DNA of 64,000 nucleotides from Atriophallophorus winterbourni (GCA_013407085.1 JACCGJ010018281.1:277570-341569), one strand, 5' to 3'; shown: positions 45,053 through 57,604, counted from the first letter of the stretch. The notes: generated by a model from the sequence alone, not told the origin. Numbers and translations are program-made.

Positions 45053-45832
45053 CTTTTATATTGTCTTTAAAATGCGATAGAGATCTGTGGGTTCTTGTGT
45101 CGGACTCAATAAAAGAACAGCGCGGTATCCTCTTTAAAATCTCTCTCCGTTAATCGGATGATCTGTGAAGTTCAACGAACCTTCTCGGTGCTTGCTCCTG
45201 ATTTATTCAAGGCAATATATGGCTGATATATCAGGCCGCTATCAGAATACAGTCTGCCGGATTGGTATCCGAAAATGGAGAAAAAACTGTTTATTATTGT
45301 ACACCAATTTTTAATAATTAATTATATTTCTCCACAGAATTAAATAAAAAATTTTATTTTTGGTACCTAAATGCATATTGACCATGATCAATAATCTCCA
45401 AAAGGTTCGTACAATAAGATTGTAGTATGAAAATTTGAAAAACAATATTCAAGGTCATTTCGTCAGCGGAATTTAACGTCCAATAAACAGTATTTGAAAG
45501 TTGCTTTCAGATAGTCCATACGTGGTCTGAATAGTTAAAAAACAGGTATTGAGAAAAAAGTAAATGAATGATCCCGGAAGCACTGATGTTTAACGGATAA
45601 GGTCCATCGAGGATAAGTGAAGAATCTCTGTTGTTGAAGTACCAAACTTTATCCTTTTGATTGTTCGAAATAAATTAATCTTTCCTGAATATGAAGCATT
45701 TTCCAGTCTGCTAGGCGAAGGTAATTTATTCCACTAGATTGAGGTCTGGGGGCCAGTTTTATTTGGGTGCGGATTCAGAATTGTAAAATGTAAATTATGA
45801 ATGTAAACTTATGAATGTAAAATGTAATTATG

Positions 45833-45952
45833 AAATCACCCAAGCCTGATCAAGACAAAGTGCCATATAGTATAGATTTTATGTAGGAAGAAATTCCGTC
45901 TTGTTGCCCATGCTCAGAAAGACATGAGAATAAAATTTGAAAATGCAGTTAG
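45833..45952 (-). mobile_element. A-SINE, very degenerate
   Basis: Minus copy readable as ATGAAATCACCCAAGCCTGATC and GTTGCCCATGCTCAG; much of the rest has decayed. Confidence 0.6.
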
Positions 45953-47179
45953 TAAAATGACAAGGAGCGCCCAACGCCAGCTATCAAATCTAAAACAGTA
46001 ATTGATTGGTTGAGTTGTCTGGAACCAGGTAAGCAACAAAGGAGCTTTTGAATAAAATATCGAAAGAAATCCTGAAAAATGTTCAGCGAAGAGCAATAAA
46101 AACTGTGAAATGTCACGTAGCGATTTGTAAAGTCCTATACTTTGCATCATCCTAGTTTGGCAATTCAGACATTTTCGTTTCATTTCGATAACCAATAGCA
46201 ATATATTGATCAATCAAGTTTTTACATCGTTATCACTTACATCTCATTGATGTTCTGCTCAGTATCTCAGTTCAAGTTATTCATCCCAGAAATAACATTG
46301 TATATAGCAAATATACACTATATACTCTTTTTCCACGCTCGGTTCCGTACTACGTTAATAGTCTCGTTTGTTTGTTATCCTGCACTTTTGTCGTATACTA
46401 AGGGCTGACTACTCTGCAAAACACATATTCTGATCAAGTTCTGATTTGTAAATGATACGAGTTGTGGATATAACGAGAACACACGCAGCCTGACAATTCA
46501 TTCTACTGGAATCACCACCTGCTCACCTATGAGGAGAATCTTGAAAATTTACGTTTGTATCCACTGGAGTATAGACGTAGACACTTTGACCACCTCTCCG
46601 CTAAACAAATTTGACTGGGTTGCTTCGGGTTGGCCTTTTCAACAAATTCTTTCAGTTAGTGAAAATATAATTAAATTCTTTATCATAGTCTAAAGTTGAA
46701 GACTGGAGGAAGCTGATGCTCCTGGCGCAATTCTTATTTTCTACCTGGATTTTCACCGAACAAAAATGCATAGCAGTGGGAAGCTGTAACGTTTTGTCAT
46801 AGATGAAGTTCACAGCATATTTGGAATCCTGTCAGTTTGGTGGACAATGTTAAGCCGATCAGATTGTTTCCTCTGAGACTATATTTTTGTGGGATTCATT
46901 ATTTCGGATAAATCGGCGATGAATCTCACGGGAAAATCGCGTCCCGTACATCTTTTAATAATGAGTAGAAGAACCTATGAACTTGACAACCGCTTGCCAG
47001 CTGTTTTCGATCGGATTTCAACAGCCAAATGTGGTTATTTATCTAAACGTTCAAGGTAATTAAAACTGATTCAAGGTTTTAACAGTGTGAAAAACAAAAG
47101 TTTTGACAGTAACCAAACATTCAAAATATATGGTATGCGTAATTAGAAAAAAGATGATTTGTCAGTGTTAAAACTCAGC

Positions 47180-47520
47180 TTATGTACTAGGGTGCAAGGT
47201 TGGATTTGGTTACAATACAATTTTCAAGTTCCGCTTTGAACATTTTGAGGCTTGATGCACAAATGATGTGCGATGGCAAAGATTTCCAGTTCAGATAGAA
47301 AACCTTAAACGATCTGATGCAGACTGTGGAATGTTTAACTTGGAGCCATGATACCCGTAACCACGTGCTTGTAGCCGATTAAAATGTTGTTCAAATGCGC
47401 GTTTCACTTTATACACCATAACCATACGATGACAGGTATAGGAAATAAAATTACAAAATCTCTCGAAAATCAATAAGGAAAATGACAGAGCACGTGTTCG
47501 TCATATAACCAACCAGTTTG
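47180..47520 (-). mobile_element. CR1-like RT C-terminal remnant
   Basis: Minus-strand frame 47291-47473 (MVYKVKRAFEQHFNRLQ, then GYHGSKLNIPQSASDRLRF) continues in another frame as LNWKSLPSHIICASSLKMF. This is the conserved C-terminus of CR1-like RT proteins. Confidence 0.6.
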
Positions 47521-47574
47521 GAAGCGATGTATTGTCACTTCTTATGGCATTCCTCAGATTGCGCCGATGATAAT

Positions 47575-47825
47575 TTTTTACAAAACAACAGTAATTGTTT
47601 GAAATATTGGAAATGGGTTAATAACAGTTTGGGTGGGTCGGAATTCCAATGTTCATTCACGAATGATGTTTAAAACACAATTTCAAACACAGATAAGCGT
47701 ATTGGGAGTTCACTTCATCGAGTCACGGAGAGATGAGTGGTATCGTCATTACAAGAATAAGTAGAGTATATTTTGTTTAATTTCAACAATTCTGAAAAGT
47801 AAATTCTCAAGAAAATAGTTATATA
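47575..47825 (+). repeat. D-repeat copy 2
   Basis: Matches 40138-40370 over most of its length, including GGGAGTTCACTTCATCGAGT. Confidence 0.75.
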
Positions 47826-48439
47826 GTATTTTGATCCTTATGTTGCTTTTTGAACGCACTAATTTCTCTCTTCACCTGTTTGTAAGATTAATTTCATACC
47901 ACCAGAAATTTGTGAAAGTATTGTTCAAAGTGGTGGAATCTCTTCAATGGTATACCACCGAAAGAAATCAGGACGCTCGATGGGCTCGTTAGCCACTTAA
48001 TGCCTGCGCAAACTGAACTGAACTGTCCTTAACAATGAATTATTGAATCTTTAATCTTGAAACATAGGTATCAGTATCAGTATTACAGGGCAATATTCGA
48101 CCAAGTCGGAACGTGTGCCCAGATTCTTTCGTAGGTGTGCTTGAAAACACCAGCCACTACCAGGATTAATTCGTAGGGCGTACAGGCGTGTACACTTGTG
48201 AATGAAAGATGGAAGAGTTCTCATCACCGAAAGGTGAGAGTTATTGCAAAACGAGATCAACTGTCGAATGCTGTGCGGTCGCATTTTTTACTCTGACACT
48301 TCTGGTCATATCTTCGCCGAATGTGCTCGGATATATCATATTCCAAGAATTTGGAGCTACTTTCCATCATATATATCGCTATTTGATACCTGTTTTAGTA
48401 TTATAACTTGTGTGGTTAACGAGTTATAGTGGATTATTT

Positions 48440-51400
48440 GCTAAATGAAGAAATCACGAGTTCCAAACCAACCACATCGACCTGTCGAACAAACGCCAAC
48501 TAATCAGACGAACAACCCACTTCGGGCTACTAACATGTTTGACCACTTCACGAGATCAAACATACGGGCAAAAAATCGATCGATCAAGCTGTGATAGCGA
48601 CATGGGACCAACTTGACTTCAGTGTCAAGGGCCTGGATCCGGCGAACGCAACGATGGTCACGGCCGGCCCAGCTGATAGGACGAATTGTCCCGAGGTCAC
48701 GTGCAAAGTATATTGTCAACCGGTGATTCCCATGACGAGTAAAGTAATAACGTGTTTTCTGTATATGAGTAAAATCCATCGTAAATGCTACCGTACGTTT
48801 GCCGAAGATTCGATATCATTATTAAATAATGAAACGGTTCCAGGCGACTGTTATGTTTGTGTTCGTTGCAGAGCAAAATCCATGTTCCGGGCCGATAAAT
48901 TTGAAGCCAAATTAGAAAAAAGAATGGCCAGTTTGGAGTTGAGCCTTCGACCACCCAAACTCAATGTCATAAGTCAAACACTCCCCTCTTTCCGGAGACA
49001 GCGGATAGCAGCGTTTTCATTCAAATGGAAGAAATCAATACATCAAGAAACGTCGTAGGTCCGACTCAAATCAAGTCGGACTGAGAAATTCACATGGGAA
49101 ACTAATTGTCGATTCAAGCGGTCGGCGACCAATTAGCAGCTTACATATTTTATCATCTCAGGCACTGACTATTCAGAGGGATCCGGCATCACACTGTCTA
49201 TCGTCTTATCACACGCGACATGATTCATCACTACTTGTTAAGTCGGACTCCACAGAAACCGGACAAATAACTTCAGTTTACACCTCGTTATTACTCACGA
49301 AAAATGCGATTAAGTGCATCTATAGAAATGAAAACAACGTTTTCGACAAAGTAATTGAATTTTCCCAGACATAGTTGCAATAACAGAAACATGGTTTCAT
49401 GCCTCATTGTCTGATAAGGAACTTTCTTTGCCCAGCATGTCTCTATTCCTGCGTGACCGTTTAGGTGATACCAGAGCAGCAGCACTCTACATCAAACAAT
49501 CGTTTACCTGTTGAGCTATGAACGACCAGAACCTTTATTTAACTGACACACGTTGGTGCTCTCTGATTCTTACTTCAGGAGACCAATGCATTATTGAAGT
49601 GATCTATCGTTCTTCAACAGCAGCCTAGAGCGAAACAATAAACTGATTAATGCTTTGCGCCATTTAACAACGCGGCACAATACTCACATATCAATAATGG
49701 GGTGTTTTAACCGTCACAAGTTCTAAAGCCGCGATGATCATCTATCAGAGACAATTGAATATGATCTTCGAGCAGTCTTGGATTACGCACCCCTTTATAA
49801 CCATGTTTTTTGATTTACTCGTATGAGGGGATCAGACCAGTCGTTTACTTTGGACTTTATAATTATATCAGATCCCACAGTTGTAGAGAATATCGTTTAT
49901 AAACCGCCAATCGGACAAAGCGATCACGTTGTCCTAGAATTCGAGTACGTTTGTAGCGCTAGGCGCTCCGGATACTCATTGGCGCTCTCTCTCACAGCAT
50001 TCGAAATCTATATTGGAGGGAAATTCAATGTTTGTTTTGAAGAAAACGTCTCGAAGTAATAGATTTTTACTACAAAGCAGGACATAAAAGTGGATGGAAC
50101 AAATGCAATAGCATGGCAGTTTCACAAAGCAAAAAGCATAGCTGATTCTTGTGCACAATTTACACGACTGCGAAACGAAGTTATCAGCTTAATTCCAATC
50201 GCAATTGATTTCTAAGATGCACCAGAATCCGAAGCACTTACATAGACGGATAAACGATAGAACAAATTTTAAACCAGGAGACTGCCCTAAAAATTTCGCT
50301 CGGCTTCACAGAATCCATTAATCAGACCGCTGACCTGTTATCAGACTTTTATGCTGGTGTTTTTGCGCCGAAATCCACGGAGCCTGATCAGGAACTAATA
50401 ATTCAACTTGACTGACCGACCTTGAGTGAAGTATTGATTACTCCGATGGTGGTAGCGCAGCATGTACGAAAATTATACCACAATAATTCTCCAGGACCAG
50501 ACGAGATATCTTCAAACCTGTTCAAAACCTGTCATGTGCAGCTATCTGAACCTCTATCCTGCATGTTTAATAATTTGCTCCAAGCTAGCGTGGTACCAAA
50601 AGACTGAAAACTGGGACAAATAAAACCCATTTACAAAGGTGGTTGCCGTTCTGACGTTAAAAATTACAGGCCGGTGACATTGTTGTTTTCGCTATCAAAA
50701 GATTTTGAGAGAATAATAACCGCAAAAATAGTGCGACATCTGGAAACGAACCAACTTTTGGCAGTTCTTCAAAATGGATTTCGCAGAAATCGCACTTGTC
50801 GAACAAATTTGCTGACAAGCTCAGAAGATTGGGCAAGGGTTGTAGATGCTGGGGCTGTATTCATGCGTGCTACCTGGATATTTCTTAAGTGTCGACAGAG
50901 TAGATCATAATTTACTCTCGAACAAGCTAAAGAAACACGGTATTGTTGGGAGGCTATATAAATTGATAAGTGATTACCTCAGCAACAGACACATCAGAGT
51001 TCGTGTGGACGGCCCATTATCGAAGAAAATCGATGTCACTAGTGGTGTTCCACCAAGCTCAGTGCTTGGAACAATACTGTTTATAGTCTATATGAACGAC
51101 ATACCAATACCAACTGACAGTAATATGGTTTTGTTAGCTGACGATATGAAATTATGGAGGCGAATCAGCAATGCTGACGATTGTATTTTGCTGCAAAACG
51201 AATTGAATGCTTTGTACAACTGGTCATCGAAAATAAACTGCAAAAGTCGAAAATCATTCAGATCGGTCGTCACCTTGGCTTTTCCAACCAATACAAGCTT
51301 GGCGACAAAAACCTGGAATAAACCGAAGAAAAAAAGGACCTGGGTGTCTGGATTTGCGATATTTTGAAAAATGGTCTACAATGTGAAGAGATTTACAACA

Positions 51401-51900
51401 GCGCGCCACAAAAATGCTCGCCGTGTTACGGCAGATATTTTGACGTTTCCCCGGGGTGATTTCCTCTCATTATAAATACATATATACACCTGGTTCTAGA
51501 CTATGCCGCACAAGCATGGTGAGCTGTTCACATAGCATAAGGCTGTGCTCTAGTGAACCAACTAAAGGAGTAAACCGAAAGAAGTCATCGAATTCGAGAC
51601 AGCCTAATCCTTTGAAGGCTTTGAAGGTATCTATAAAATCCGCCCTAAGTTGCTCCCTCCTACGCGCGAAAGGTACCAATGATACTAGATGATTTTCATA
51701 GCTGGTGTATGCTAACCCCTCGAGCAACTTTTGGATAAGGTGTTGCCTGTAATCACGGCGAAGCTGAACAACACTGGACAGGATTTCTTCAACTGAGGTT
51801 CTCCTGGACTAGGTTGCTGATATAAAGAGATGCGGCTTACAAGGGCTTGACCCCCTGTCGTCTATCAAGAAGAAGAAGAAGAAGAGCCTATCTAGCCAAA
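48440..51900 (+). mobile_element. CR1-2 non-LTR retrotransposon, long but decayed
   Basis: All parts of a CR1-like element are present on plus. ORF1 is at 48591-49058 with a PHD-like Cys/His cluster ending CYVCVRC. Endonuclease traces run 49370-50000 (ETWFHASLS, then SFTLDFIIISDP, then PIGQSDHVVLEFEY). RT pieces run 50422-51367, and an (AAG)n tail lies at 51873-51893. Stops and frameshifts are frequent. A piece near 51520-51727 is inverted. Confidence 0.82.
50422..51367 (+). pseudogene. CR1-2 reverse transcriptase
   Basis: Three frames in sequence: KLYHNNSPGPDEISSNLFKT, then NYRPVTLLFSLSKDFERI and LQNGFRRNRTC, then VDHNLLSNKLKKHGIVGRLY, GVPPSSVLGTILFIVYMNDI and NMVLLADDMKLWR. The catalytic motif reads LADD, a common variant in CR1-type RT. 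One aberrant stop (near 50607) and one frameshift (near 50900) inactivate it. Confidence 0.82.
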
Positions 51901-52422
51901 AGCCTGACATTACAAATAGTAGAATCGAGCACAATAGAAAATATTAGGCGCTCATTGAAATTTTTGTTGAAAAAACACTCAATTTAGGTATCAAATATTT
52001 GAAATCGTATGAATAATGATACTGATACTAAATTGTTTTATTGCATCAAAAGTTTGAAAAGATTCGTCAGCGGTGCTTTCGGCACCAAATGTTCTGTTCT
52101 GTTCAGTTTCAATAGTTGATTATTTCAATAATTTATTATGGTATAAGAAGCTAAGAGCTTGTACAAACCGCAGGGTAGATTGAACAATTGGTCGAAAAAA
52201 CAAAGAAAAATGTTTGAGGTTTCAAGGCCTTATAGTGGACCAGATTCGCGTTCAGCCTGCATTTTCGCTATTCTGTGAAATACTGTAAAATAGACTAACT
52301 ATTTTACTACCTTATAAAAAGCAAATCGTCTATTATATTTCGTGCTGATTAATTACGCTTGTGATTAAATCAGTCTATAATCTTGCTGGTACATTATCGT
52401 TTCTTATATCTCTCGCCGTACG

Positions 52423-53743
52423 ATGAGTACAGTTAATGCTTGCCTCAACGGCAATTGCTGCAAAAAAGTGGCCAGGGGCATTGAGTGCACAGCGTGCAAG
52501 CGTTGGGCTCACCCTAGCTGCTCTGGCATACATAAATCTCACTATGGGATTTATGCAAAGTACCGCTGGTTACAGTGGTATTGCAGCTCCTGCCATAAGG
52601 CTGCCAGTGACGCTGCTTTTGTTATTGTAAAGCCTCAAAATAGTGAAATTTCGCCTAGCACGTCTAACGTCGTACCCACTCAAACCTATGCATCTGTTTT
52701 GAGCGCAAACCTGAGCCCGGGGACGACTGCATTCAAGGCGGAGTTGACAAAGTTAACCAGTTACACCATCCTCCCAAGGAGGCCAATGTACGGAGAACTT
52801 TGAAAAAAAACGTGCAAATAAAAAATCTAGATTAGATGCAGCCGAGGGGAAAGTCGAACAGGTTAGACAGGTAACCCGTCCACCCAGGCAAGCTGCCACT
52901 CCCAAGGTAGCCAATGTAGCTGGCACCTCCAAGAAGCGTACTAAGGCCAGTAAGGTTAGTACACGAAAACGGCAACATTCAATTGATGCCGGTTCGCCTA
53001 TGCTGGAGCAAATTATTCAGGAATTAAATGGTTTGCGTCAGCAAATCGAATCACTGCACAGCAATTCCTCTGCTCCGAAATCTAGAACTAGAAATGTACT
53101 AGTTTTTAATCGAGCCGAGCTATATATTAAGGAATCTAAGTCTCGCAGAGATCTTGATCGTAGGTGTATAAACGATCTTCTCCGAATGGTGGATATGAAG
53201 CCTTCTACTTCCACAGTGCGAATCCACCGAGTAGGAAGATGGATGATGGGTAACTGCCCTCGACCAATCCTGGTTGAATTTAATTATCAGGCGGATCGGG
53301 ATGCATTCCTGGCTAGGGCTGAGTATATCGCAAACTCAACGCTAGATAAACTTCAGGTGAAGCCCGACAACCCTCCGTCCGGGATTCGGCAAAATGATTC
53401 TGATTCCAATAGGAGAAACTTAGCAATGAGAACATCGGTCATTCTTAACCCGGATGCAGCGCAAAACGCTATTCAGTCACAGACGGGCATACCGAACAGC
53501 ACTTTGCCACTAGTCTTGTTGTCCGGCCCAGATGACGTTGATTGTCTTAGCGCAATTGACGATGGCACCCGAGACGATGACTCCAGTAGTTGCTTCTCTT
53601 CTATGGATGCGGTCTCAATTGTCAGGCAACGGTCCGTTACGTTAACGCAAGAGGCTGCCGAAACTGATGCTCCTGCTCTAAGTAGCACGCCAAAAAACGT
53701 GCAGCTCCCTCGGGTGCTTCGACCGAGGGCCAAACAGGACTAG
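52423..53743 (+). mobile_element. CR1-3 ORF1 (PHD finger and RNA-binding region), two frames
   Basis: The first frame, 52423-52803, holds a PHD-like zinc cluster: CTACKRWAHPSCSGIH then WYCSSCHKA. After a stop at 52801-52803, homology resumes to 53743 with a coiled-coil start (MLEQIIQELNGLRQQIESLH) and an RRM-like fold region (NVLVFNRAE, TSTVRIHRVGRW, PRPILVEFNYQADRDAFL). ORF1 proteins of CR1 elements bind their RNA and chaperone it. The stop may be a mutation or an early sign of decay. Confidence 0.78.
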
Positions 53744-53978
53744 TTTCAGAAGCACGAATAACCAGTGCCCAAGTATTGTATGCAAATGTATGCAGCATCA
53801 GGAATAAGTGGGCTGAACTTTCTCTCTGCGTGGCTCAGTTACACCCAAGGGTTATTGCGCTTTCTGAGACCTGGCTGTCTGCGATTGATGAGGTGCCGGT
53901 AAACATCAGTGAACAGTATCTCGTCATAAGATGCGATAGGCCGGGCGATAGGAGAGGCGGTGGCGTTGTGCGGATGTG
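53744..53978 (+). mobile_element. CR1-3 endonuclease start, truncated
   Basis: Begins soon after ORF1. VLYANVCSIRNKWAEL and VIALSETWL are the first two motifs of the CR1 endonuclease (asparagine and glutamate catalytic residues), followed by CDRPGDRRGGGV. The element stops abruptly at about 53978 where the minus-strand gypsy-3 integrase begins. Confidence 0.8.
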
Positions 53979-55183
53979 CCAGTTGCCGCTCTTCGGTTGT
54001 GTTGAAACATCCTTTCATGTGGCGTAACATTCGTACTGGTACATAACAAAGATCTGATTGAATGGAGGGCGTTTGGTAGTACGGCTTCCCAATGTTTCAC
54101 TTCAAGATCGTTAGACTTAAGTGATAAAAGTATACTTTTCCACAAAGTAGCATTTAAGCGTTCAACTTGGCCATTCGACTGTGGATTGTACGAGGTAGAA
54201 TGCCTGGTCGCTACACCTTTAGAGTGAAGAAAATCACAAAGTTCGTTCGACATGAATGAAGATCCTCGGTCAGAATGAACATAGCATGGCGTCCCGAACA
54301 TGGAGAACAAATCAGTGAGACATTGAATAACGGTTGTTGATGTTGTATCCGAGCACGCGTATGCAAAGGGAAACCGTGAAAATTCATCGACGATCGTAAG
54401 TAAAAACCGATTACGATTAGCAGACGGCAGAGGTCCCTTGAAATCGATACTCAGGCGCTCGAACGGCTGTGTAGCTTTTATCAGGGGAACGTGTGAAGGC
54501 TTGAAAAATTTAACTTTGACTTCAGCACAAACACGACATGGGCTGGTCATTCGTTTTATATCGTCAACGGAATAAGGTAAATTGCGTGAACGGGCGAAGT
54601 GAATCATACGTGTGACACCGGGATGGCAGAGGGAGTCATGGAGTTTCTTCAGATTTTCGAACAAAGCTGGTGGCACTACATTTGCAGCACTGAGAGAGCA
54701 TAGCGAAAAGGTCGACTTTTGACCTGAGAATGGGATCACAACTCCTTCATGGAGAGCTAGAAAGTCGTGTCCAAGTAACACGTCTGAACATAGATCGGGT
54801 AATATCGAAAGCTTGACGTTATGGTAACGATTACCTTTATGAATTATCGAAACAAAGCAGTGTCCATCGGTAGTGCTGGTTAAGCAGTTAGAAGCCATCG
54901 TGATTTGAGTACGAGACATCGTAATGGGCCACTTATGCTTTTGAACAATGACTTTGGATACATAACTTTCAGAGCTCCCGGTATCGACAAGTGCGTGCAG
55001 TGTAACTCCATTAACAGAAAGTGGTGTGACTGCTTTAGATAATGACTGGCGCTGCAGCAATCGTAACAGCTGAGAGAGTACTATCGACCACACCCGTAGC
55101 CGGTTTCTGTCGGGAAGATCGACACACGCTGGAAGTGACCTTTCTTCCCACATAATTTGCATAGAGCATCTTTTGCTGGACAT
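53924..55183 (-). CDS. Gypsy-3 protease-integrase fusion frame (RT deleted in frame)
   Basis: A 419-codon open frame. Residues 50-160 are a retropepsin (active site LVDTGSSESYVS at D67, then DVLLGHDFLALHEGVV). At about residue 178 it passes directly from the pre-RT segment PPALFENL to the integrase zinc domain (H182, H187, C216, C219). The DDE core follows with D247 (LSIDFKGPL), D305 (VHSDRGSSF) and E341 (PQSNGQVERL). The deletion of RT and RNase H kept the reading frame. The last 16 or so residues run into the CR1-3 junction. I infer an element derivative; a domesticated gene is possible but less likely given the broken gag. Confidence 0.82.
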   Translation of the reverse strand: MSSKRCSMQIMWEERSLPACVDLPDRNRLRVWSIVLSQLLRLLQRQSLSKAVTPLSVNGVTLHALVDTGSSESYVSKVIVQKHKWPITMSRTQITMASNCLTSTTDGHCFVSIIHKGNRYHNVKLSILPDLCSDVLLGHDFLALHEGVVIPFSGQKSTFSLCSLSAANVVPPALFENLKKLHDSLCHPGVTRMIHFARSRNLPYSVDDIKRMTSPCRVCAEVKVKFFKPSHVPLIKATQPFERLSIDFKGPLPSANRNRFLLTIVDEFSRFPFAYACSDTTSTTVIQCLTDLFSMFGTPCYVHSDRGSSFMSNELCDFLHSKGVATRHSTSYNPQSNGQVERLNATLWKSILLSLKSNDLEVKHWEAVLPNALHSIRSLLCTSTNVTPHERMFQHNRRAATGTSAQRHRLSYRPAYRIL

Positions 55184-55860
55184 TTAGTGCGTGGATGTCG
55201 TGTATAACCGCAGAAAAAGCAACTCTGACTACTTACAGCAAATGCGGTCTCATGAGACGTGCTGGGTTTCTCCACATGATCAGGTACTGGTTGCGTTGAG
55301 GCATGACAAATTGATGAAGGTGCATTATCATAGACCACTGACTGTTGATGGGCCATCTCCAACTGCCGAGAAAGCTAAAATGCCGTTTTCAGATCTAGTG
55401 ATTTTTGCTCATGCAAGCGTTACCGAATATGGTTGGATTGCAAGCCGCCGATAAAAGCATCTCGAATTAGTTCGTCTCGGTATTGCTCAGCACTCACTGA
55501 TTTCAGATTACAGTCTTTAGATAGGGACTTCAGAGTTTGCAGAAAATGCTCTAAACTTTGACCGCTTTCTTGTCTGGATGTTGATAATACATGGCGAGCA
55601 AAGATTTCATTTCTCTGTTGAACGTATAGATTTTCCAGTATGCTCAACGCCTCATCGAACGTTCGGCATTCATTGATGTGTTTGAAAACAGATGGAGAGA
55701 CGTAATTTACTAGAGTATCGAGCTTGTTCGGATTCAGGGAATCGATTGATGAGAGAAAGTTCGTAAATGTTTTATACCAGTGTTGCCGGTGGTCTCCAGC
55801 ATCCGGTGAATGAGGATCAATGTCGAATCGGTCTGGTTTGAGAAAGCGATCCATTGATAA
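53980..55860 (-). mobile_element. Gypsy-3: gag, protease and integrase without RT
   Basis: Minus-strand LTR-type element lacking reverse transcriptase and RNase H. Gag is at 55420-55854, zinc knuckles at 55081-55362, and a fused protease-integrase frame at 53924-55183. The integrase C-terminus is cut off near 53980. No LTR was recognised on either side. The leader upstream of the gag start lies at about 55861-56050. Confidence 0.8.
55081..55854 (-). pseudogene. Gypsy-3 gag with zinc knuckles
   Basis: Gag starts MDRFLKPDRFDIDPHSPDAG and runs to about 55420. Two in-frame stops then interrupt it, before EMAHQQSVVYDNAP. Two zinc knuckles follow, CFFCGYTRHPRTKC and CKLCGKKGHFQRV, where the last cysteine of the second is lost by a frameshift. 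Confidence 0.8.
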
Positions 55861-56049
55861 GAAGTTGTTTAAATTGTGGTGAATTGATTATAGAGAACCC
55901 AACAAGTAGAGAGTAAGAAGATCCGAGATTTGGGCTTTAAACAACTTGTTGATACAATATACGGCTGAAAAGGGAGAGGGATGTGTTTATATATGGTCAC
56001 GAGTTTATAGTATAAAAAGACAGTACAAGACAAACAGACAGCGATATAC

Positions 56050-57600
56050 GACACGGTTGAACAACAGTGGTCCAGACTAAAGATCGCTACTCAGACGGCA
56101 ACATTAGAAAACCTAGGCACCATCTCTCGTAACCGGCGAGACTGGATCTCTCAGATCCATTATTCTCTGCACCCAAGCACGAGATGGTGCTTTTGATTAC
56201 CGCCTCCTAAGGAGAGCTGCAACACGATCCGTTCATCTACTATACTGTGCGGAAACCGCATCTAAAATGGAAGATGTAGCGAACACAGGAGACTGGAAAA
56301 CTGATTCGCACGTCATCTGGAAGGCAAACATTTAGCATGTAGCTTCGATGTTCGTTTGGACAGCTGATCTTTGACCTTGACGATGAGATAGCTAGGTGGG
56401 TGGAGCATTTCGGCCTGTTACTGAACCGCCCGTCAGCTACCAGTATTGTGATCACTGCCCAATTACAGAACTGCAGTTACCCAGTAATCTACGATGCCCC
56501 ATTGGAGTACGCGATTTCAATTGTCATGCGACGAACAGCAGATCGACAGGCGAGGATGGGATTTCTGTTGTTGCTTGTCAATGCACAAATTGTTTTGTTC
56601 TATCTGGGAGACGGATGTTTTTCCGTCAGATTGAAGAATGTCAATTATCCTACCCCTACCTAAGGGGTGCAATCGTGCAGTACTTCTGTGCTGTGCGGTT
56701 AACACCGTGCTAAATTGATTGGCCACATGTAGTGAGCTGCATGCTAAAACACGCTGGATTCTCACTACCATTTTTCATTTTCTATTTCTCATTTCTGCCT
56801 AGGCCTGGGCAACCTGACAGTAATATCGCCCACGTGTAGTCTGTCTGTGCGGCACATTGCCTGCATCAGACTTGTGCTTTCGTACCATACCATGTGATCC
56901 AACTACCGCGGAATAAGTCTCATCGGTACCGCGGCTAAGCTGTTTTCAACGTTACTGCTAAACCGGTTCTCTGTCGAACGTAATTTGCGCACTAGAGTCA
57001 ACCAAGGTGGGTTTTGCCCCTGGATGGGATGTGTTGACCAAATATTCACCTTATGAAGGATTTGGAGCAGTGTGCTTGGTATCAACAGCAAACGATAGCG
57101 TGTTATATCGATTTCCGAGCTGCGTTTGACCCTGTAAACCATTTATGGGATATTATGTTATCGGATGGGGTCCCCTTGAAGCTAGGTAGCATAATTAAAA
57201 CCTACTGCAACTGCGAGTCCGAGGATTCGTGCCTACGGTGAAGAGTCATGCGAATTTAGCTTGCACACAAGAGTCAGACAAGGCTCTCCGTTATCGCCGG
57301 TTCTGTTCAACTACATCGTCGACTGGATCATGAACCAGACATTAATGGACTATCAAAGGGTTGAAGTATCAACATATCTCTGGGACACAGATGTCGATTA
57401 CGCGAATGATATAGTTATTTTTGACGAAAGTGTTGAAATGCTGCGAATGCGTTTAGAGCACATTAAATGTTCTGCTGCAAAAGTCGGCCTCGAAATAAAC
57501 GATGCAAATACCAAGACCATAATGCTACACCAGACGTCCAGGAATTAAACTTCCAAGTCTCTCCGACCGAGTATGTTCCAGTCTTCAAATACCTCAGTCC
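56050..57600 (+). mobile_element. RTE-1 fragment (linker and RT), with nested A-SINE
   Basis: Starts in the linker (QQWSRLKIATQTATL) and reaches the RT palm at 57261-57548 ([20 protein letters not shown], then TDVDYANDIVIFDESV; the catalytic ADD is changed to AND). Frame breaks and stops abound. It is split at about 56667-56892 by an A-SINE and is fused near 57605 to an RTE-2 3' end. Confidence 0.83.
56667..56892 (+). mobile_element. A-SINE nested in RTE-1
   Basis: Near full-length plus copy. In the 5' hairpin it has CAGTAC/GTGCTG, which still pairs through a U-G wobble. Tail (TACCA)n. Confidence 0.85.
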
Positions 57601-57604
57601 CACT

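Larger units (their letters stand above)
45053..48200. other. AT-rich region with old repeat remnants only
   Basis: Apart from the A, D and CR1 remnants listed separately, nothing recognisable. A plus-strand scrap near 46535-46605 reads YEENLENLRLYPLEYRR, the C-terminal motif of a CR1-like RT. Confidence 0.45.
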
